Shown: piece by piece, positions 62,204 to 64,000 of the stretch
How positions within the stretch are numbered: the first letter of the stretch is position 1
Layout: each line of letters starts with the position of its first letter
Source of the DNA: JABMQB01 sp964575025
GTDB taxonomy: Bacteria; Bacteroidota; Bacteroidia; Bacteroidales; Prolixibacteraceae
NCBI GenBank assembly: GCA_964575025.1
Contig: CAZNPV010000013.1
Location: 17,275 to 81,274 of the forward strand
Direction of reading: 5' to 3'
Length of the DNA stretch: 64,000 nt
Position numbers and translations under genes: made by a program
Notes under the pieces: model-generated
Told to the model about the DNA's origin: nothing
Database searches by the model: none
The model's input: only the letters and a program-made list of their open reading frames with translations

Positions 62204-63307
62204 ATGGAGAATTTTATTGTTTCAGCACGGAAGTACAGGCCTGATTCATTCAAAACGGTGGTTGCCCAGGAGTCGATTACTTCGACCCTGAAGAATGCCA
62301 TCAAAACCAATCAGCTGGCACATGCTTATCTTTTTTGTGGTCCCCGGGGGATTGGAAAAACCACCTGTGCACGAATTTTTGCAAAAACAATAAACTGTAC
62401 AAATCTGACCGCTGAGGGAGAGGCATGCAACGAATGTGAATCGTGCAGATCCTTTAATACAAACCGTTCCTTTAACATTCACGAACTGGATGCAGCATCC
62501 AATAACACAGTGGACGGCATCCGGAACCTGAACGATCAGGTACGCATACCGCCTCAGGTCGGGCGCTATAGTATCTACATTATTGATGAGGTTCACATGC
62601 TCTCGCAGTCAGCTTTTAATGCATTCCTGAAAACACTGGAAGAACCTCCGAAGCATGCGATTTTTATCCTGGCAACCACAGAAAAACATAAAATTATCCC
62701 TACCATCTTATCCCGGTGCCAGATTTTTGATTTTAATCGTATCAAGGTGGATGATATTGTGAAACACCTTGAATTTGTTGCGAATAAGGAAGGAGTCTCC
62801 ATCGAATCCGAAGGATTGAATGTGATTGCCCGAAAAGCAGACGGGGCAATGCGTGATGCACTTTCCATTTTTGACCAGATCGTAAGTTTTTCAGGCAGGA
62901 ATGTTTCCTATAAGGATGTAATTACCAACCTGAATGTCCTGGATTATGACTATTATTTCAGGCTCGTGGAACATTTCCTGAATCACAATATCCCGGAAGC
63001 TTTGCTCACATTTAATGAAATCCTGAACCGGGGCTTCGAAGGACACCATTTTATCACCGGCTTATCAGGCCATTTGCGGGATTTGTTGGTGTGCAAGGAT
63101 CCGGTTACGATTCAGCTGCTTGAGGTAGGAGGCGAGATCAAAGAAAAATATAAAAAACAGGCTGATTCCTGTGACAGCGAATTTCTCCTGAATGCCCTCC
63201 AGATAGCCAACGATTGCGACCTGAAATACAAAACCAGCCAAAATAAACGATTGCTGATTGAACTTGCTCTGATCCGGATCGCCCAGCTGACCCTAAAAAA
63301 AAAATAG
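62204..63307 (+). CDS. dnaX: DNA polymerase III subunit gamma (zero-frame product of dnaX)
   Basis: Clamp-loader ATPase. From ATG 62204 (a TTG two codons earlier is possible) the frame gives 367 residues: 'YRPDSFKTVVAQESITSTLKNAI', Walker A 'GPRGIGKTTCARIFAKTI', zinc-site cysteines in 'CTNLTAEGEACNECESCRSF', 'HELDAASNNTVDGIRNL', Walker B 'IYIIDEVHMLS', sensor 'ILATTEKHKIIPTILSRCQIFDFNRI', and domain III to 'LLIELALIRIAQLTL'. It then reads KKK and stops at TAG (63305-63307) exactly after an A10 tract. Bacteroidota DnaX is normally about 550-620 residues, so this is either gamma or the result of a one-base homopolymer error. The -1 frame continues open to 63903. Confidence 0.95.
   Translation: MENFIVSARKYRPDSFKTVVAQESITSTLKNAIKTNQLAHAYLFCGPRGIGKTTCARIFAKTINCTNLTAEGEACNECESCRSFNTNRSFNIHELDAASNNTVDGIRNLNDQVRIPPQVGRYSIYIIDEVHMLSQSAFNAFLKTLEEPPKHAIFILATTEKHKIIPTILSRCQIFDFNRIKVDDIVKHLEFVANKEGVSIESEGLNVIARKADGAMRDALSIFDQIVSFSGRNVSYKDVITNLNVLDYDYYFRLVEHFLNHNIPEALLTFNEILNRGFEGHHFITGLSGHLRDLLVCKDPVTIQLLEVGGEIKEKYKKQADSCDSEFLLNALQIANDCDLKYKTSQNKRLLIELALIRIAQLTLKKK
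63295..63304 (+). promoter_or_regulatory. A10 slippery tract in dnaX
   Basis: Ten consecutive A residues read as A-AAA-AAA-AAA, followed directly by the zero-frame stop TAG. A shift of -1 (or one inserted A by polymerase slippage) opens the frame AAA AAA ATA GCA GTT. dnaX of E. coli (ribosomal frameshift at A AAA AAG) and Thermus (transcript slippage at A9) make gamma and tau at similar sites. Confidence 0.7.
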
Positions 63308-63903
63308 CAGTTGAACCGGAATCCCTGGAACCCATATTCTCAAAAAAGAGGGAAAAGAAAAAGAATCAGGAAAAACCCAAGAAACCAATTCAACAAATTC
63401 TTTCCCCTGAGAAATCCCAACCTCTGAGGAGTTTTACATCGAAAATGAGTACCCCCTCCATAAAAGATGCCCTTACCGATCAGGAGAATGAACCGGGGAG
63501 GGAAAATAGCCGGAGGATGGAAAACAAAGAAGAGCAGGGCCTGGATGAAAAATTTACGGAAGAACAGTTTAAAGAAAAATGGAATCTTTTTCTGGCTGAT
63601 ATCGATAATCCGAACCTGAAAACCACCTTAGCATCTGTCCCGGAATTTAATCCGGATTATTGCTTTGTCGTTAAACTGGAAAATACAATCCAGGAAGAAA
63701 ATTTCAAAAGCATTAAACCCAGACTGGTCTCTTTTTTACAGAGAGAATTAAACAATTCGTCCATTAAAATTGCCACCCGGATTGAAGGAAAAAAGGGGGA
63801 CCCTGTTATTTACTCCGACGATGAAAAATACCAGGCTATGGTAGAACAGAATCCTGATCTGCAACTCCTCCGGCAAAAATTTAACCTTGATTTTGGAGAC
63901 TAG
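63301..63903 (+). CDS. dnaX: DnaX tau C-terminal extension (-1 frame)
   Basis: The -1 frame is open with no stop from the A10 tract to TAG at 63901-63903. It reads 'KIAVEPESLEPIFSKK', a Lys/Gln/Pro-rich linker ('EKKNQEKPKKPIQQIL'), then a tau-like end domain 'FKEKWNLFLADIDNPNLKTTLAS', 'FNPDYCFVVKLENTIQEENFKSIKPRLVSFLQREL' and final 'YQAMVEQNPDLQLLRQKFNLDFGD', the usual C-terminus of Bacteroidota DnaX. Joined product 62204-63903 would be about 566 residues. The ATG at 63445 is internal; an independent start there is unlikely. Confidence 0.85.
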   Translation, partial: KIAVEPESLEPIFSKKREKKKNQEKPKKPIQQILSPEKSQPLRSFTSKMSTPSIKDALTDQENEPGRENSRRMENKEEQGLDEKFTEEQFKEKWNLFLADIDNPNLKTTLASVPEFNPDYCFVVKLENTIQEENFKSIKPRLVSFLQRELNNSSIKIATRIEGKKGDPVIYSDDEKYQAMVEQNPDLQLLRQKFNLDFGD

Positions 63904-63930
63904 ATTTAAAGATTCCCGGATTCTCAGATA

Positions 63931-64000
63931 AAGATCAATAAAGATCAATAAAGATCAATATGGATCAATAAAGATCAATATGGATCAATAAAGATCAATA
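63931..64000. repeat. Tandem decamer array (A/T)(A/G)GATCAATA, cut by the window edge
   Basis: Seven 10-bp units: five AAGATCAATA and two TGGATCAATA, each with GATC in the same phase. The same unit forms the array at 13970-14039. It begins 28 bp after the dnaX stop, and both arrays lie near a GGATTCTCAG string (63918 here, about 14111 there). It continues beyond the window. Confidence 0.93.

Noticed and set aside
63445..63903. Separate short gene after dnaX
   Set aside because: The frame is open back to the A10 tract and encodes the tau tail of DnaX, so it is better read as part of dnaX.

Overview
The window looks like a piece of a Bacteroidota chromosome, most likely from the order Bacteroidales/Marinilabiliales and probably from an assembled draft or metagenome bin. 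Support comes from two SusC/SusD pairs, type IX secretion C-terminal sorting domains, fasciclin lipoproteins, a Pur-alpha-like DUF3276 protein, the gene order nusB-DUF1573-yajC-ybbR-coaE, and repeated -7 promoter elements of the form TAnnTTTG, the Bacteroidota housekeeping type. A 100-N scaffold gap lies at 27575-27674, flanked by an exact 55-bp duplication.

Layout. (1) 1-13886, plus strand: a glycan-uptake locus with a truncated fasciclin lipoprotein, SusC1, SusD1, two fasciclin lipoproteins, SusC2 and SusD2. It is followed by about 500 bp of non-coding DNA rich in short tandem repeats. (2) 14383-23590, minus strand: a secreted GH5 glycanase, a very large GH26/beta-helix protein, and a 1323-residue secreted repeat protein. 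The last two carry type IX sorting domains. (3) 23998-27225, plus strand: a RelA/SpoT homologue whose hydrolase site is visibly degenerate, and a TPR protein. (4) 27679-33190, minus strand: a housekeeping run of maoC-like gene, amrS, DEAD-box helicase, mnmA, yicC and gmk. (5) 33634-43257: a Cys-Ala-Gly repeat protein, a two-component system, an AlbA_2/Schlafen-like protein, a C1-type peptidase, and a possible envelope-lipid modification group (outer-membrane-like protein, PAP2 phosphatase, ArnT-like GT39, ArnC-like GT2). (6) 43326-44832, minus strand: PspC, PadR and a small secreted protein with LE-x-WM repeats. (7) 45126-54072: ffh-folD and DUF3276 on the plus strand, then nusB-DUF1573-yajC-ybbR-coaE-TerB/DnaJ, a rhomboid protease and threonine aldolase on the minus strand. 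(8) 54225-61954: a GPP34 protein and photolyase, then a molybdenum-cofactor-linked locus. (9) 62204-63903: dnaX, split in two frames at an A10 tract. The window ends in a decamer repeat array related to the one at 13970.

The most unusual locus is 56275-61608. mobA overlaps by 4 bp a gene that appears to fuse an ECF-type S component, an EcfT-like membrane domain and a THEP1-type NTPase. Divergent from them, 115 bp away, is a YdeP/FdhF-type molybdopterin oxidoreductase with an N-terminal domain that looks like GPP34. A free-standing GPP34 protein lies 4 kb away beside a photolyase. This domain combination may be an undescribed Mo-dependent, membrane-associated system. The second strong signal is dnaX: the zero frame ends immediately after an A10 run, and the -1 frame is open without a stop to a typical tau C-terminus. 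This suggests gamma/tau production by slippage, with a homopolymer sequencing error as the alternative.

All calls rest on reading the sequence and on knowledge of protein families. No database search was run, so domain names for the weaker cases (GPP34 fusion, ECF/EcfT parts, beta-helix domain) are inferences.
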